Source of the DNA: Acidobacteriota bacterium
GTDB lineage: Bacteria; Acidobacteriota; Thermoanaerobaculia; Multivoradales; JAHEKO01
Direction: 5' to 3'
Assembly: GCA_027296385.1 (NCBI GenBank)
Contig: JAPUJD010000228.1
Coordinates: 1 to 10,497 of the forward strand
DNA length: 10,497 nucleotides
The notes beneath the pieces were generated by a model that was not told the DNA's origin, made no database searches, and saw only the letters and a program-made list of their open reading frames with translations. Of the stretch, positions 1 through 7,215 are shown one piece after another. The position numbers were made by a program, and so were the translations under genes. The first letter of the stretch is position 1. Every line of letters starts with the position of its first letter.

Positions 1-719
1 TTGATTGCTCGAAGAGCCCTCAGGCTCAGGAGATGCGCCCCCGGCGCCGGTTTCACCGTGATGTAGTTGAAGTTCAGGTTGGACGCCGATGTACGCACGG
101 TGTTGTCTGCAGAGTCTTCCTTGACGTAGCGGATCGGCACCGCGCGCAGGAAGCCAAGGGTCTGAGAGCCGATGAGCGAGAACTCCTGGACTTGGTAGTC
201 ATCGTACATGTCGTTGCCGTCGGCCAGGAAGTGGAGATGCAGATCGAGTGTCTTGGAAGAGCCGAACTCCAGCTCCTGGAGCACACGGTAGCCTCGGCCC
301 ACGCCTTGAAAGATCAGGCGTCCCCAACGCGACAGCTGACCCTGACCGACATGGGCCAGTCCGCTGCCGAACTGGGCGCCGGCCAGGTGTACGAGGTTGG
401 CTATGGGGGAGGGTTTGCGCTCGTAGAGGCGTATCCAATTCCTCACGACGAGCGTGCCGGTGCTGTGAATCACCACATGAAAGCCGCTGTGGAGCAGTGC
501 CTTGTAGCGGCTCGATGTCAGCGCGCGCTCGAGTGCCAGGCTGACGTCATCGAGGGCGATCCCGTCGTTGAGCGAGATCCAGCGGCTGAGGTTGATATCG
601 ACGACAGCGCCCTCGCCGAAGGCCTTGCGCAGCTCGTCGGGCAAGCTTCCGTAGATCTTCTTGGCGGACGATTTCCTGCCCTCCGAGCCGTAGCCGTGAA
701 GTAGAACGATAGGGAGCAT
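1..719 (-). CDS. alpha/beta hydrolase (lipase/esterase-like), C-terminus beyond window edge
   Basis: This is a minus-strand gene open from an ATG at 719 to the left edge, giving 239 residues in the window. The protein starts directly with an alpha/beta-hydrolase first strand and oxyanion loop (LPIVLLHGYGSEG, residues 2-14). The nucleophile elbow is VIHSTGTLVVRNW (83-95), with Ser86 the likely nucleophile. The first elbow Gly of the usual GxSxG is Ile84 here. A following segment, LVHLAGAQFGSGLAHVGQG, matches a pattern I remember from a bacterial lipase/esterase-like hydrolase family. The catalytic Asp could lie in the LADGNDMYDDY stretch (about 168-178), and no His is assigned. There is no signal peptide, so the protein is probably cytoplasmic unless exported by a leaderless route. 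A perfect AAGGAGG six bases upstream fixes the start. It is transcribed divergently from the efflux operon. The fold is fairly sure; the substrate is unknown. Confidence 0.8.
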   Translation of the reverse strand, partial: MLPIVLLHGYGSEGRKSSAKKIYGSLPDELRKAFGEGAVVDINLSRWISLNDGIALDDVSLALERALTSSRYKALLHSGFHVVIHSTGTLVVRNWIRLYERKPSPIANLVHLAGAQFGSGLAHVGQGQLSRWGRLIFQGVGRGYRVLQELEFGSSKTLDLHLHFLADGNDMYDDYQVQEFSLIGSQTLGFLRAVPIRYVKEDSADNTVRTSASNLNFNYITVKPAPGAHLLSLRALRAI

Positions 720-725
720 CGTAGG

Positions 726-732
726 CCTCCTT
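726..732 (-). promoter_or_regulatory. strong Shine-Dalgarno of the hydrolase gene
   Basis: On the minus strand this reads AAGGAGG, six bases before the ATG at 719. It is the strongest ribosome-binding site in the window. It decides the start of the edge-truncated hydrolase and confirms that the minus strand is the coding one here, despite a long open frame on the plus strand. Confidence 0.8.
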
Positions 733-764
733 GCGGAAAGGGTGTCGTTGTCCGAGGGCTTCGA

Positions 765-944
765 GTGACTCTTCGAGCTCGGTCCGATCCTATTGTCTAT
801 GACGTCTATTTGAAACAGCACGTCGAATCGCTGAAGCAGAAGCGACCTCGCTCGCAGCTCGACGAAGCCGACCTCCGTTCAGGTGGTGGCCCTATCCTCC
901 ATGGCGATGTGACACGACGTGACAACTCCGACATCAAGGGGTGA
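765..944 (+). CDS. doubtful 59-residue small ORF heading the efflux operon
   Basis: A GTG at 765 opens a frame of 59 codons that ends in TGA at 942-944. The product is hydrophilic and charged, with a possible helix around residues 12-37 (YDVYLKQHVESLKQKR...), no signal peptide and no membrane segment. Three things favour it. There is a GAGGG six bases before the GTG. Its stop overlaps the GTG of the adaptor gene in a GTGA tetranucleotide, the arrangement seen twice more in this operon. It also fills a gap that otherwise has no gene. Against it, GC at third positions is lower than in the neighbours and I recognise no family. It could be a real leader gene, a remnant of a longer gene, or chance. 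Confidence 0.2.
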   Translation: MTLRARSDPIVYDVYLKQHVESLKQKRPRSQLDEADLRSGGGPILHGDVTRRDNSDIKG

Positions 945-2089
945 AGACTCAGGGCTACCTTGAGCCTGTGAGTACGAAGACCCAGGAACTACCGGACTCG
1001 ACACTGAGCACTCGGCGACGGGCCGGGGGCCTAAAGAAGGCGAACAGATGGTGGGCGATAGGTGCGTTGGGCCTCATCGGGCCAGCCGCGCTCTACTTCT
1101 GGCCAGGCAACGCGGAGACGGCCGACGCCAGTACCCGCAGGACGGCTCGAGTCGAGCGTCGAACGCTCCAGCGAACGGTCATTGCGACAGGGGTGATCCG
1201 ACCAGTCGTCGGGGCGGAGATCAATGTCGGCTCGCGAATCTCCGGCACCGTCGTCCGCCTGCCGGTCGCCGTGGGCGATCGTGTGGAGGTCGGCGAGCTG
1301 CTCGCAGAACTGGACAGAACGGCACTCGAGGCTGCGGTGGATCAGGCTCGGGCCGATCTCGCCTTGGTCAAGCCTCGCCTCGATCTGGCTGAGAGCACGC
1401 TCGAGCGTCGGCGCGCGCTCGTCGCTAGTGGCCTCATGTCGAACGAGGAATTAGATGTAGCGCTCCGCGACGTAGCGGTCGAGACGGCGCAGCTCCAAGC
1501 GAGCGAGGCCAGGCTGCGCTCTGCCCTGATTGTTCTCGGATACACCCGGATCACGGCACCGATCGCAGGCGTGGTGGCGGACGTGACGACGCGGGAGGGC
1601 GAGACGGTCGCCGCAGACTTCTCAGCACCGACCTTCGTGACGCTGGTCGACCTCGATCGCCTCGAGGTCCTCGCCTACGTAGACGAAACCGATATCGGCC
1701 GAGTCTTCGTCGGACAGCCTGCGACGTTCACCGTCGACACGTATGCCGGCGTCGAGTTCTCCGCGACGGTGACGGCGATTCAGCCCAAGGCCGAGATCCA
1801 GGGCAGCGTCGTCAACTATGTCGTGAGGCTCGAGTTCGATCGAGGTGAGGGCTTTGTGCTCCGCCCCGAGATGACGGCTCACGGGCGCCTGCTGGTCGAG
1901 CAGCGCGAGGACGCCTTGGCCGTGCCTCGCCGGGCTCTGCGGCGCAGTGATGGGCGACAGTACGTTGTCGTCCGGCGTGCCGAGCAGTGGGTGGAGCAGG
2001 ACGTCCGGACCGGATGGCGGTCCGACAGCTCCGTCGAGATTCTGAGTGGCCTGGCAGAGGGCGAGACCCTCGAACTAAACCCCAACTGA
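941..2089 (+). CDS. MacA/HlyD-type periplasmic adaptor subunit
   Basis: This is a membrane-fusion (adaptor) protein of 382 residues that links an inner-membrane ABC permease to an outer-membrane channel. In order, it has a basic cytoplasmic N-terminus, one membrane anchor (about 37-54) and the first half of a lipoyl/barrel-sandwich domain (about 93-127, NVGSRISGTVV...VGDRVEVGELLAELD). An alpha-hairpin follows (about 128-197), then the second lipoyl half (YTRITAPIAGVVADV, about 201-215), a beta-barrel (about 232-310) and a membrane-proximal domain ending at GLAEGETLELNPN. No lipobox is seen, so it is anchored by the helix. The start is uncertain. The GTG at 941 has AAGGGG running into it, too close for a normal site, but sits in a GTGA overlap with the small upstream frame. 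An in-frame GTG at 968 would remove nine residues and has no ribosome site. The ATPase and permeases follow at once. Confidence 0.92.
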   Translation: MKTQGYLEPVSTKTQELPDSTLSTRRRAGGLKKANRWWAIGALGLIGPAALYFWPGNAETADASTRRTARVERRTLQRTVIATGVIRPVVGAEINVGSRISGTVVRLPVAVGDRVEVGELLAELDRTALEAAVDQARADLALVKPRLDLAESTLERRRALVASGLMSNEELDVALRDVAVETAQLQASEARLRSALIVLGYTRITAPIAGVVADVTTREGETVAADFSAPTFVTLVDLDRLEVLAYVDETDIGRVFVGQPATFTVDTYAGVEFSATVTAIQPKAEIQGSVVNYVVRLEFDRGEGFVLRPEMTAHGRLLVEQREDALAVPRRALRRSDGRQYVVVRRAEQWVEQDVRTGWRSDSSVEILSGLAEGETLELNPN

Positions 2090-2093
2090 GGAG
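2088..2093 (+). promoter_or_regulatory. Shine-Dalgarno deciding the ATPase start
   Basis: GAGGAG overlaps the adaptor stop codon and lies seven bases before the ATG at 2101. The same frame is open further upstream to a GTG at 1987, inside the adaptor gene. This site and the conserved N-terminus of the ATPase family place the real start at 2101, or at 2104, the second of two adjacent ATGs. Confidence 0.7.
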
Positions 2094-2100
2094 AAGAGCG

Positions 2101-2769
2101 ATGATGCACCTGAGAGGGATCTCGAGGTCGTTCGAACGACCCGGCGAAGAGAGATTAGACGTTTTGAAGGGCGTCGACTTCGATGTCGACTCCGGTGAGT
2201 TCGTCGCCATCGTCGGACCGTCCGGCTCCGGTAAGACGACGCTGATGAACATCATGGGACTGCTCGATCGGCCCGACGCGGGCGAATATGAGTTGGCCGG
2301 TCAACCAGTGAGTGATCTGACCGCCGCAGAGATGGCGAGAATGCGCAACAGGACGCTTGGCTTTGTCTTTCAACAGTTCCACCTGCTCCCTCGGACGACC
2401 GCGGCCGAGAACGTCGAACTGCCTCTTATCTACTCGAAGGCGCGGGAGACTCGGAGTCGGGCGATCGAGGCCCTGTGCCGCGTCGGCCTCGAAGATCGAC
2501 TCACTCACTACCCGAGCGAGCTTTCAGCCGGACAGCAGCAGCGCGTCGCGATCGCCCGCGCCCTCGTGAACGATCCCGAGGTCATTCTCGCCGACGAGCC
2601 GACCGGCAACCTCGATCGCAGTTCGGGCGAGCAGGTGATGGGCCTGTTCGCGGAACTCAACGACAACGGAGCGACGATTCTCTTCATCACCCACGACGAG
2701 CAGCTCGCAAGCAAGGCTTCGCGGGTTGTGCGATTCGAAGACGGTCACCTGCTGACCCAGAGCAACTGA
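2101..2769 (+). CDS. MacB/LolD-type ABC transporter ATPase (stand-alone)
   Basis: This 222-residue cytoplasmic ATPase energises the permeases encoded next to it. All nucleotide-binding motifs are present: Walker A GPSGSGKTT (39-47), Q-loop FVFQQFHLLP (88-97), signature LSAGQQQR (141-148), Walker B VILADEPTGNLD (161-172, catalytic Glu166) and the switch His198 in FITHD. The length and the DEPTGNLD and FQQFHLLP sequences are typical of the MacB/LolD/FtsE group, which drives FtsX-type permeases that act on envelope substrates rather than through a classic channel. In E. coli MacB the ATPase is fused to its permease; here it is separate. The signature has Ala where LSGGQ has Gly, a tolerated variant in the superfamily. 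It starts 11 bases after the adaptor stop, and the first permease starts 12 bases after its own stop. Confidence 0.95.
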   Translation: MMHLRGISRSFERPGEERLDVLKGVDFDVDSGEFVAIVGPSGSGKTTLMNIMGLLDRPDAGEYELAGQPVSDLTAAEMARMRNRTLGFVFQQFHLLPRTTAAENVELPLIYSKARETRSRAIEALCRVGLEDRLTHYPSELSAGQQQRVAIARALVNDPEVILADEPTGNLDRSSGEQVMGLFAELNDNGATILFITHDEQLASKASRVVRFEDGHLLTQSN

Positions 2770-2781
2770 AGGGAGAACGCC

Positions 2782-3969
2782 ATGAACCGGAAACTGCTTC
2801 TTGCCACCAGCCTGCGCACCATGTCCCGCCACAAGCTCAGGACCTTCTTCATGGGTGTCGGGGTCACCGTTGGCGTGGCCACACTGTTGGCTACCCGCTC
2901 GCTCGGCGGGGGTTTCGAGCAGGCTCTGCTCGAGAAGGTCGATCGCATGTTCGGCCTGTCGAGCATCATGCTCAACGATGGTGGCGGGGGCCCGGGAAGC
3001 TTCAAGATCACCGATCTCGAGGCGATCGAGGAGCAGATCGCCGAGGTGGTGGCCTGGGACCCGATGCTGGTGGTGGGAGGTCGTGAGCTCAAGTATCAAG
3101 ACATCAACCGGCAGGTGACGATCTACGGGCATTCCGAACGGGGCGAAGAGGTTTGGAATCGGGGGGTTGTCGAAGGAGAGTACTTCTCAGTCGACGACTC
3201 GGCCTCGGCGGCCCGGGTCACCCTCATAGGGACGAGAATGGCCGAAGCTCTGTTCGGAGAGGAGAGCCCAATCGGCGAGCAGATCCTGCTCGACTCGATT
3301 CCGTTCTTCGTCAAGGGCGTTCTCGAGCCCCTGGGGATCGACCCTCACGGGGAGGATCGCGACCTGGATGTCCACGTTCCGACGGCGACCGTGATGCGTC
3401 GCCTGCTCAATGTCGACTACATCACCTCGGCGAAGGTGCTGGTCAGCGACCCAGCCATCGTCGAAGAAACAGCTGAACGGATTGCCTCGATTCTCCGGCA
3501 ACGTCATGGCATTCTGGAGGGCGAACCTGATGACTTCATGATGTTCACACCCAAGTTCATCCGGCAGAGGGTCGCCGAAGCCAGCCGGGCACTAAAGGTC
3601 TACCTGCCCGCTGCGGCGGTCGTCGTGCTCTTGGTGGCCGCGATCGTGATTTCGAGCATCATGCTGGTCGCGGTGAGAGAACGGTTCGCCGAGGTCGGGC
3701 TCAGAAAGGCCCTGGGGGCCACCGACGGAGCTATCGGGCTCCAGTTCCTGGCTGAGGCGCTGGCTGTCAGCCTAGCGTCCGGCCTCGTGGGCGTCCTGCT
3801 GGGCTTCGTCGCGGCAAAGATCATCGCGGCGAAAATGGGGCTGCCGACGGCGATCGACATGCCGACGATCGCTCTGGCCTTTGCGGCTGCCGTCGTCGTC
3901 GGTCTTCTGTCCGGCCTCCTGCCCGCGCGTCAGGCGGCCCGACTCGATCCGGTCGAAGCCTTGCGGTGA
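2782..3969 (+). CDS. MacB-type FtsX permease, first of two
   Basis: This is an inner-membrane permease of 395 residues with the four-helix MacB/FtsX topology. Helix 1 is at about 21-38. A large periplasmic MacB-PCD-like domain follows (about 40-270), then helix 2 (about 277-297), helix 3 (about 324-348) and helix 4 (about 362-381). The coupling motif VRERFAEVGLRKALGA follows helix 2, and the protein ends in the family hallmark PARQAARLDPVEALR. The periplasmic domain has a glycine-rich stretch (DGGGGPGS, about 72-79). An AAGGGAG about six bases upstream supports the ATG. The stop overlaps the next start by four bases (GTGA), so the two permeases should be made in matched amounts and probably pair as a heterodimer on the shared ATPase. 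The substrate cannot be read from the sequence. Confidence 0.92.
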   Translation: MNRKLLLATSLRTMSRHKLRTFFMGVGVTVGVATLLATRSLGGGFEQALLEKVDRMFGLSSIMLNDGGGGPGSFKITDLEAIEEQIAEVVAWDPMLVVGGRELKYQDINRQVTIYGHSERGEEVWNRGVVEGEYFSVDDSASAARVTLIGTRMAEALFGEESPIGEQILLDSIPFFVKGVLEPLGIDPHGEDRDLDVHVPTATVMRRLLNVDYITSAKVLVSDPAIVEETAERIASILRQRHGILEGEPDDFMMFTPKFIRQRVAEASRALKVYLPAAAVVVLLVAAIVISSIMLVAVRERFAEVGLRKALGATDGAIGLQFLAEALAVSLASGLVGVLLGFVAAKIIAAKMGLPTAIDMPTIALAFAAAVVVGLLSGLLPARQAARLDPVEALR

Positions 3970-5186
3970 CCTGGGCTCGGGACCTGTGCCTGTCTTGGCG
4001 GGCGTTGACGCGGGCGCCCTGGCGGACACTCCTGTCCGCCAGCAGCCTCGCCGTCGGGATCGCGGCCGTCGTCCTGCTCTTCGGAGTCGGTGGAGGCGCC
4101 GAGCGGGCGTTCCAGGAGGCCATCGAAGGCATGGGCCGCAACCTTCTGGCGATCGGGTCGGAGCTCAAAGAAAGCGGAGCGCTGCGCGGGGCTGCGAGCC
4201 GCTACCAGACGCTCACCCTGGCTGACAGCCAGGCGATCGCCTGGGAGCTGGAGAGCGTGGCGCGGGTGGCACCCATCGCGATGAACAACTTCGATCTGCG
4301 CTACGGCGGACGATCTTCGAATGTGACCGTGATCGGGACGACACCCGACTTCCGGGTCACCAACAACCAGATTCTCGCAGCCGGCCGTTTCCTCGACGAT
4401 TTTGATCTGGAGCAACTAGCGCGTGTGGCGGTGATCGGGGCACGAGCCGTCGACGATTTGTTCTTCGGCGAGCAGCCGCTCGGCGAACGGTTGCTGGTCG
4501 GAGGCGTGCCGTTCACAGTGGTGGGCGTGCTGCGCGAGAAGGGTGCGGACATGACGGGCTCGACGGAGGACGACCGGGTGCTCGTGCCCATTCTGACCGC
4601 TCAGAGGCGACTCCTCGACGTCGACTTCGTCGACCGGATCTTCGTCCAGGCGGTCTCCGAGGACGAATTGGAGCGTGCCGCACGGGAGGTCAGGAGTCTA
4701 CTGCGATCACGGCATGGCCTGGAAGGCTCCATCGCACCAGATGACTTCACGGTCAGTGATCAGGCTGCGCTGCTCGCTGCGCTCGAGGACTCCGATCGGT
4801 CGTTCTCGCGCCTGCTGGCCGGGCTGGCCGCCCTCGCTCTGGGCCTCGGCTGCACCGGACTGCTGGCTGTGTCACTGCTGTCGGTTCGCGAACGCTCGAA
4901 CGAGATCGGACTCCGCCTGGCGGTCGGAGCCTTGCCTAGACAGATACTCCAGCAGTTTCTCGCCGAGACCGGACTGGTCGGGGGCCTGGGTGGATGCCTC
5001 GGGTTGCTCGTCGGGGGGGTGGGCATTATCGTGGGCCAGAGGATGCTCGGATGGCAGTTGGCCTTGACTTGGGAGTCCGTGACCTATCCCTTTCTCATCT
5101 CGTTGGGAGTCTCACTCGTCTTCGGCGTCTACCCGGCGATGCGGGCAGCGAGGCTCGATCCCATCGTCGCCTTGAGAAGCGAATGA
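3966..5186 (+). CDS. MacB-type FtsX permease, second of two
   Basis: This 406-residue permease has the same plan as the preceding gene but is clearly diverged. Helix 1 is at about 21-41, the periplasmic MacB-PCD-like domain at about 43-280, helix 2 at about 283-303, helix 3 at about 336-358 and helix 4 at about 372-390. The coupling motif is SVRERSNEIGLRLAVGA and the end is YPAMRAARLDPIVALRSE. Both permeases share a segment of the type GE.PIGE..L...PF.V.GVL in the periplasmic domain, which supports an old duplication. It starts at a GTG overlapping the previous stop (GTGA) and has no strong Shine-Dalgarno of its own, so translation is probably coupled. The response regulator begins four bases after its stop. 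Confidence 0.92.
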   Translation: MTWARDLCLSWRALTRAPWRTLLSASSLAVGIAAVVLLFGVGGGAERAFQEAIEGMGRNLLAIGSELKESGALRGAASRYQTLTLADSQAIAWELESVARVAPIAMNNFDLRYGGRSSNVTVIGTTPDFRVTNNQILAAGRFLDDFDLEQLARVAVIGARAVDDLFFGEQPLGERLLVGGVPFTVVGVLREKGADMTGSTEDDRVLVPILTAQRRLLDVDFVDRIFVQAVSEDELERAAREVRSLLRSRHGLEGSIAPDDFTVSDQAALLAALEDSDRSFSRLLAGLAALALGLGCTGLLAVSLLSVRERSNEIGLRLAVGALPRQILQQFLAETGLVGGLGGCLGLLVGGVGIIVGQRMLGWQLALTWESVTYPFLISLGVSLVFGVYPAMRAARLDPIVALRSE

Positions 5187-5190
5187 ATCG

Positions 5191-5898
5191 ATGAATCAGA
5201 GCGCCAGCCAGCCCCGCAGAATTTTGATGATCGACGACGACGCCGATCTGTGCGCTCTGCTCACCGAGTACCTGGCGCGGTTCGGCCATCGACTGACCAG
5301 CGCCGGCACCGCGGCCGAGGGCTGGCTCGCCCTGCGACGGGACTCTCCGGACTTGATCATCCTCGACATCATGCTGCCGGACACCGACGGCCTGACAGTC
5401 TGTCGCGAGATCCGACTCGAGCTCGACATACCGATCGTGATGTTGACCGCCCGGGGCGAGATGGCCGATCGAGTCGTCGGCCTCGAACTGGGCGCGGACG
5501 ACTACCTGCCCAAACCCTTCGAGCCGCGAGAGCTCGTGGCCCGAATCGAGTCCGTTCTGCGACGCTCCGACGAGCGGACAGCACGACAGGCGCTGACCTG
5601 CGAGGGGCTTCGCCTGGAGACCGAGACGCGCCGAGTGTTGCTCGACGAGGACGACGTCGATCTCACCACGATGGAGTTCGAGCTCCTGCGAATCTTGATG
5701 GAGAGCCGCGGCGTGGTGCTCTCTCGTGATCGACTGCTCGAGCGGCTCCGCGGTCTCGATGCCGACGTTTACGACCGCTCGATCGACATGATCGTCAGCC
5801 GGCTGCGCCAGAAGCTGGGGGACGAGGCCAGGTCGCCGCGCTTCATCAAGACCGTCTGGCGGACGGGGTACCAGTTCGTCGGGAGGGAGGCCCCGTGA
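5191..5898 (+). CDS. OmpR/PhoB-family response regulator
   Basis: This two-component transcription factor has 235 residues. The receiver domain (about 10-122) has the acidic pocket IDDDAD (14-19), phosphoacceptor Asp59 in LIILDIMLP, Thr86 in VMLTARGE and Lys108 in DYLPKPFEPREL. The C-terminal winged-helix DNA-binding domain (about 135-232) has LTTMEFELLRILMESRGVV, DRSIDMIVSRLRQKLGD and the terminal wing FIKTVWRTGYQFV. All phosphorylation residues are intact. It starts four bases after the second permease and its stop overlaps the kinase start (GTGA). Co-transcription with the pump suggests that it controls the operon. I could not identify a repeated binding site upstream of 941. Confidence 0.95.
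   Translation: MNQSASQPRRILMIDDDADLCALLTEYLARFGHRLTSAGTAAEGWLALRRDSPDLIILDIMLPDTDGLTVCREIRLELDIPIVMLTARGEMADRVVGLELGADDYLPKPFEPRELVARIESVLRRSDERTARQALTCEGLRLETETRRVLLDEDDVDLTTMEFELLRILMESRGVVLSRDRLLERLRGLDADVYDRSIDMIVSRLRQKLGDEARSPRFIKTVWRTGYQFVGREAP
5881..5890 (+). promoter_or_regulatory. purine-rich Shine-Dalgarno for the kinase, inside the regulator gene
   Basis: GGGAGGGAGG lies in the last codons of the response regulator, four bases before the overlapping GTG at 5895. It supports that non-ATG start and efficient translation of the kinase despite the overlap. Confidence 0.6.
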
Positions 5899-7151
5899 GT
5901 GCGAGATCCAGCCTGGTCTCCCGTTTCGCGGCGTCGACCGCGATTCTCGCCGCTCTGACCGTCTTGCTCGCCACCGTCTTCTTCGCCGTAATTCACCGCG
6001 ACTTCTTCGGTGGTCAGATCGACGCGACCCTCAAAGGCTTCAGCGACAGCATGGCCGAGCGTGTGTGGGATGACCCCGAGCTGGCGCAGAGGGTGGCGAG
6101 GTCGCACGGCATCGGGATCGTCGTCGTGACCCCCGAGTCCCGATTCGCCTACGGCCCAGATGGCGAGCCGGTCGATCCGGACGAGCAACTCGCAGCCGGC
6201 TGGCGGTACCGCAGAATCGACACGCGCGGCCCGGAAGGGTGGCAGGTCTCCTTCCTGTGGGACATCGTCCTGTTCGGCCGCGCCCACATTCCGCTGTTGG
6301 TCGGCCTGATCGTCTCGTTGCTGCTGCTGATTGGAGTGACATACGTCTTCCAGCTCGGTCAGCTGCGCCCACTGCGTTGGCTGCGGACCGGCGTCGACGC
6401 TGTGTCTCGAGGGGATTTCAGTTCCCGGGTGCCGGTCGTGCGCGAGGACGAGATCGGGCAAGTAGCTCGAGCCTTCAACCACATGATCGGGCGAGTCAAG
6501 CAGATGCTCAGCGATCGCGAAGTGCTCCTGGCCGACGTCAGCCACGAGCTGCGTTCACCGCTGGCCCGCATCAAGGTCGCTCTCGAGTTGCTACCCGAGA
6601 GTGAAAAGCGCGAGGCGATCGCGAGAGACGTGCGCGAGATGGAGGCGTTGACCGGCGCTCTGCTCGAAAGGGAGCGCGTCCGGACGAAGACCGCGCACCT
6701 GGAGGCCGACCTCGTCGACCTGGCTGCCTTGGTCCGCGAGGTCGCCTGCGGGTTCGAGGGTAGATCCCCGGGAGTCGAGCTCACGCTGCCCGACTCGGGC
6801 GCCCTGCTTCGGGCTGACCGCGCTCTGATGCGAGTCCTGATTCAGAACCTCATCGACAACGCGATCAAGTTCTCGCTGCCCGACAGCCACTCGGTGGAGG
6901 TGAGCGTTCGGACAGCGAGGGACGAAGTAACTCTCGACATCACAGACGACGGCTGCGGAATCCCCGAGGCTGACGCCGAACGAGTCTTCGAACCCTTCGT
7001 GAAGCTCGACCCGGCCCGGGGCCATCGGGCCGGCTACGGCCTCGGTCTCGACCTCTGCCGCCGTATCGCCGAGGCCCATGGCGGCGCGATCGAGATCGGA
7101 CGTCCAGCACAACGCGGAACGAGAGTGTCGGTGACACTCCCGTCGGCGTGA
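5895..7151 (+). CDS. membrane sensor histidine kinase (HAMP-HisKA-HATPase)
   Basis: This 418-residue sensor kinase is the partner of the regulator just upstream. Helix 1 (about 12-33) is followed by a periplasmic sensor of about 95 residues (36-131), helix 2 (132-152) and a HAMP linker (about 155-207, PLRWLRTGVDAVSRGDFSSRV). Next come HisKA with phospho-acceptor His217 in DVSHELRSPLARIKVALELL and a HATPase domain. The ATPase domain has the N-box LIQNLIDNAIK (315-325), the G1 box DDGCG (351-355), an F-box-like FEPFVKLD and the G2 box GYGLGLDLC (380-388). The layout and the SHELRSPLAR box resemble CpxA-type envelope-stress kinases. The sensor domain itself has no motif I recognise, so the signal is unknown. 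The GTG start overlaps the regulator stop and is the last gene of the operon. The gene faces sppA tail to tail across 64 bases with no convincing terminator. Confidence 0.95.
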   Translation: MSARSSLVSRFAASTAILAALTVLLATVFFAVIHRDFFGGQIDATLKGFSDSMAERVWDDPELAQRVARSHGIGIVVVTPESRFAYGPDGEPVDPDEQLAAGWRYRRIDTRGPEGWQVSFLWDIVLFGRAHIPLLVGLIVSLLLLIGVTYVFQLGQLRPLRWLRTGVDAVSRGDFSSRVPVVREDEIGQVARAFNHMIGRVKQMLSDREVLLADVSHELRSPLARIKVALELLPESEKREAIARDVREMEALTGALLERERVRTKTAHLEADLVDLAALVREVACGFEGRSPGVELTLPDSGALLRADRALMRVLIQNLIDNAIKFSLPDSHSVEVSVRTARDEVTLDITDDGCGIPEADAERVFEPFVKLDPARGHRAGYGLGLDLCRRIAEAHGGAIEIGRPAQRGTRVSVTLPSA

Positions 7152-7215
7152 TCTCCTGTCAGGGGGCCCGAAAGCCGGTGGTGCTCAGCCCCGGATCAGG
7201 CGGCCGCGTCGGCTG

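Noticed and set aside
33..704. A 223-codon open frame on the plus strand.
   Set aside because: It is antisense to the hydrolase, which has catalytic motifs and a perfect Shine-Dalgarno. The plus-strand product has no recognisable domain and atypical composition.
795..809. Direct repeat GTCTAT at 795-800 and 804-809 upstream of the adaptor, considered as a response-regulator box.
   Set aside because: The nine-base spacing is not the 10-11 bases usual for OmpR-family sites, and there are only two short copies. No -35/-10 pair could be set beside it.
1987..2100. Upstream extension of the ATPase frame to a GTG at 1987.
   Set aside because: It lies inside the adaptor gene and adds a basic tail unlike the family. 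GAGGAG before 2101 gives a better start.
7152..7215. Possible bidirectional terminator between the kinase and sppA, with CCTG...GGGG pairing to CCCC...CAGG.
   Set aside because: The stem is interrupted by an internal loop, has a loop of about 20 bases and lacks a T-run on either strand.
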